Part shown: positions 4,325 to 5,780 of the stretch, in pieces
How positions within the stretch are numbered: position 1 is the first letter of the stretch
Layout of the letters: each line of letters starts with the position of its first letter
DNA from: Lysinibacillus sp.
GTDB taxonomy: Bacteria; Bacillota; Bacilli; Bacillales_A; Planococcaceae
Direction of reading: 5' to 3'
Assembly: GCA_012735355.1 (NCBI GenBank)
Contig: JAAYHP010000581.1
Span: forward strand, 1-5,780
Length of the DNA: 5,780 bases
Position numbers and translations under genes: made by a program
The notes under the pieces: generated by a model
Database searches by the model: none
Told to the model about the DNA's origin: nothing
Seen by the model: the letters and a program-made list of their open reading frames with translations, nothing else

Positions 4325-5596
4325 ATGAACAAAACAATTTGTGTAATTGGATTAGGATACATCGGACTACCAACAGCAGTTACATTTGCCAATCACGGCG
4401 TAAAAGTACACGGAGTAGACATCAACCCAGACGCAGTACGAAGCATTCAAGAAAAGCAACTACATATTGAAGAACCAGGTCTCCAAGAACGACTTAACAA
4501 AGCAGTTGATGAAGGTTTTCTTACTGCAGCTACAACACCTATAGAAGCAGACGTATTCATCGTTGCAGTACCTTCACCAATTTATGAAGATAAAACAGCT
4601 AACTTAGAATACGTAAGAGAAGCGACAGCAGCGATCGTCCCTTACTTAAAACCAGGAAACCTTGTTATTCTAGAATCTACTGTGCCACCAAAAACAGTGG
4701 AACGTGTTATGATTCCAGAACTAATTAAATCCGGTCTTGACATTGGCACAGAATTATTTGTATCTCACTCACCAGAACGAGTTATTCCAGGACGCATTTT
4801 CGAAGAACTCATCAACAACGGACGCATCATCGGTGGAATCAATAAACAATCTGCGGAACTTACGAAAGAAGTATATGAAGTATTCGTAAAAGGACCAATC
4901 CACTTAACAGATGCAACGACGGCTGAACTTGTAAAAATCATGGAAAACACATACCGTGATATAAACATTGCATTCGCAAACGAACTAGCAAAAATGGCTG
5001 AAATTCTTGATGTAAACATTTGGGAAGCGATTCATTACGCAAACTTCCACCCACGAGTGAACATTCACTTCCCAGGACCAGGTGTTGGAGGACACTGTAT
5101 CGCTATCGACCCATGGTTCTTAGTAGAACTCGGTGGAGATAAAGCGCCAATGATTCACCTTGCTCGCAACATTAACGCCAGCATGCCAGGCTACACAGCA
5201 CAACAAACGCAACGCATTTTAAACGAAAATAAAATCGCTGGCGGAAAAGTAGCGGTACTTGGCCTTGCTTTCAAAGGAAATGTTGATGACATGCGAGAAA
5301 GTCCATCTGTAGAAGTAATTTACGAACTACACAAATTAGGGCTTGAAGTAACATCTTTCGACCCGCACATTAAAGAAAATAAACATCCAACGCAAACGCA
5401 AAGCTTTGAAGAAGCAGTAAACGACGCGGACATCATTCTTGTTCTTACAGATCATAAAGAATTTAAAGAATATAATCCGCTTTCCATCACACCAAACAAT
5501 AAAATCGTATTCGATACGAAAAACTGCTTAAATCGCAAAGCTTGGGAAGAAGCGGGATACCAATTCCACTTGCTAGGCGATTCAAAAAATAAATAA
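4325..5596 (+). CDS. wecC: UDP-N-acetyl-D-mannosamine dehydrogenase
   Basis: This complete 423-residue cytoplasmic enzyme belongs to the NAD-dependent UDP-sugar 6-dehydrogenase family. It should oxidise UDP-ManNAc twice with NAD+ to UDP-ManNAcA, a precursor for wall teichuronic-type or capsular polysaccharide. The N-terminal Rossmann fold carries GLGYIG (9-14) and the acidic residue D32 expected at the end of strand 2. Family signatures follow: ESTVPP (117-122), HSPERVIPG (148-156), and K204 with N208 in the helix ELVKIMENTYRDINIAFANE. The catalytic loop PGPGVGGHCIAIDPWF (250-265) has nucleophile C258. The C-terminal UDP-binding domain begins near 307, with AFKGNVDDMRESPS (315-328). The loop ending IAIDPWF fits WecC-type enzymes; UDP-GlcNAc dehydrogenases usually have IGVDPYY and UDP-glucose dehydrogenases GGSCFPKD. 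No epimerase (mnaA/wecB) or glycosyltransferase gene is in view, and a terminator follows, so it is probably monocistronic. Exact substrate is inferred from motif, not proven. Confidence 0.95.
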   Translation: MNKTICVIGLGYIGLPTAVTFANHGVKVHGVDINPDAVRSIQEKQLHIEEPGLQERLNKAVDEGFLTAATTPIEADVFIVAVPSPIYEDKTANLEYVREATAAIVPYLKPGNLVILESTVPPKTVERVMIPELIKSGLDIGTELFVSHSPERVIPGRIFEELINNGRIIGGINKQSAELTKEVYEVFVKGPIHLTDATTAELVKIMENTYRDINIAFANELAKMAEILDVNIWEAIHYANFHPRVNIHFPGPGVGGHCIAIDPWFLVELGGDKAPMIHLARNINASMPGYTAQQTQRILNENKIAGGKVAVLGLAFKGNVDDMRESPSVEVIYELHKLGLEVTSFDPHIKENKHPTQTQSFEEAVNDADIILVLTDHKEFKEYNPLSITPNNKIVFDTKNCLNRKAWEEAGYQFHLLGDSKNK

Positions 5597-5655
5597 TATC
5601 GCCTCGAAGGGAATCACGCTTGCCACAGCTTTGAAATAAAAACAATCAAACTTTA

Positions 5656-5780
5656 AGAGGTTGGGACAAAAGTAAAAACTCATCATTTTCTCTTAAAAGA
5701 AAATGATGAGTTTTTGATATTAAACTGAAAATTGATTTCCGTTCCGGGGACGCTTTCCACGGGCCCGACTCGAGCCTCCT
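5656..5780. repeat. Start of an interspersed repeat (continues past the window)
   Basis: AGAGGTTGGGACAAAA at 5656-5671 and, from 5734, GATTTCCGTTCCGGGGACG and the G/C-rich GGGCCCGACTCGAGCCTCCT at the edge recall sequences I remember as scattered in many copies between genes of Bacillaceae and Planococcaceae. The G/C-rich end contrasts sharply with the A/T-rich DNA before it, and no coding frame is evident. The identification rests on memory, not on a search, and only the left end is visible. Confidence 0.5.
5674..5715 (+). terminator. Long hairpin terminator after wecC
   Basis: AAAAACTCATCATTTTCT (5674-5691) and its exact complement AGAAAATGATGAGTTTTT (5698-5715) form a perfect 18-bp stem with loop CTTAAA. 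The stem ends in five T, begins 77 nt after the wecC stop codon, and is symmetric enough to work in both directions. It follows directly on the GTTGGGACAAAA motif. Confidence 0.8.

Noticed and set aside
4765..5019. 84-codon minus-strand open frame
   Set aside because: It is antisense to the well-conserved wecC gene and has no start signals.

Overview
The window looks like chromosomal DNA from a low-GC, motile, Gram-positive Bacillales member (Bacillaceae or Planococcaceae, e.g. a Lysinibacillus- or Ureibacillus-like genus). The evidence is strong GGAGG-type ribosome binding sites, A/T-rich spacers with SigA-type promoters, an IDEAL-domain protein (a domain typical of Bacillales), a SigD-type flagellin promoter, and interspersed repeat sequence at the right edge of a kind I associate with these genomes. 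The species cannot be fixed from the sequence.

Layout. (1) 1-782, minus strand: the N-terminal 260 codons of a SWIM zinc-finger protein that runs off the left edge, with its own promoter at 814-842. (2) 783-1299: A/T-rich spacer with a long inverted repeat. (3) 1300-1764, plus: a 154-aa IDEAL-domain protein. (4) 1765-2400: an accessory-looking stretch. It holds a 66-bp-spaced direct repeat pair, a five-codon mini-ORF followed at once by a strong terminator, and an array of about 15 units of 21 bp built on a GCCCGAA core. (5) 2421-2519, minus: a 32-aa single-membrane-span peptide gene with a consensus ribosome binding site and its own terminator, too short for ordinary gene calling. (6) 2623-3623, plus: a SigD promoter, a 278-aa flagellin paralogue with an intact D1 core but altered termini, and its terminator. 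(7) 3583-3826, minus: the start of a secreted-protein gene that meets the flagellin terminator with no stop codon, probably a remnant. (8) 4018-5715, plus: a SigA promoter, a structured leader of about 270 nt, a complete UDP-N-acetylmannosamine dehydrogenase gene (wecC type) and a long hairpin terminator. (9) 5656-5780: the start of an interspersed repeat that continues beyond the window.

How the parts relate. Each gene appears to have its own promoter and/or terminator, so this is a string of single-gene units, not one operon. Two genes concern the cell surface: the flagellin (motility, SigD) and WecC (UDP-ManNAcA for wall or capsule polysaccharide). The SWIM protein is of the type I recall being paired with a SNF2 helicase, which would lie left of the window. 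No toxin-antitoxin pair, CRISPR array, phage-defence system or transposase is visible. The least explained items are the 21-bp array, the 32-aa membrane peptide next to it, and the flagellin with remodelled ends.
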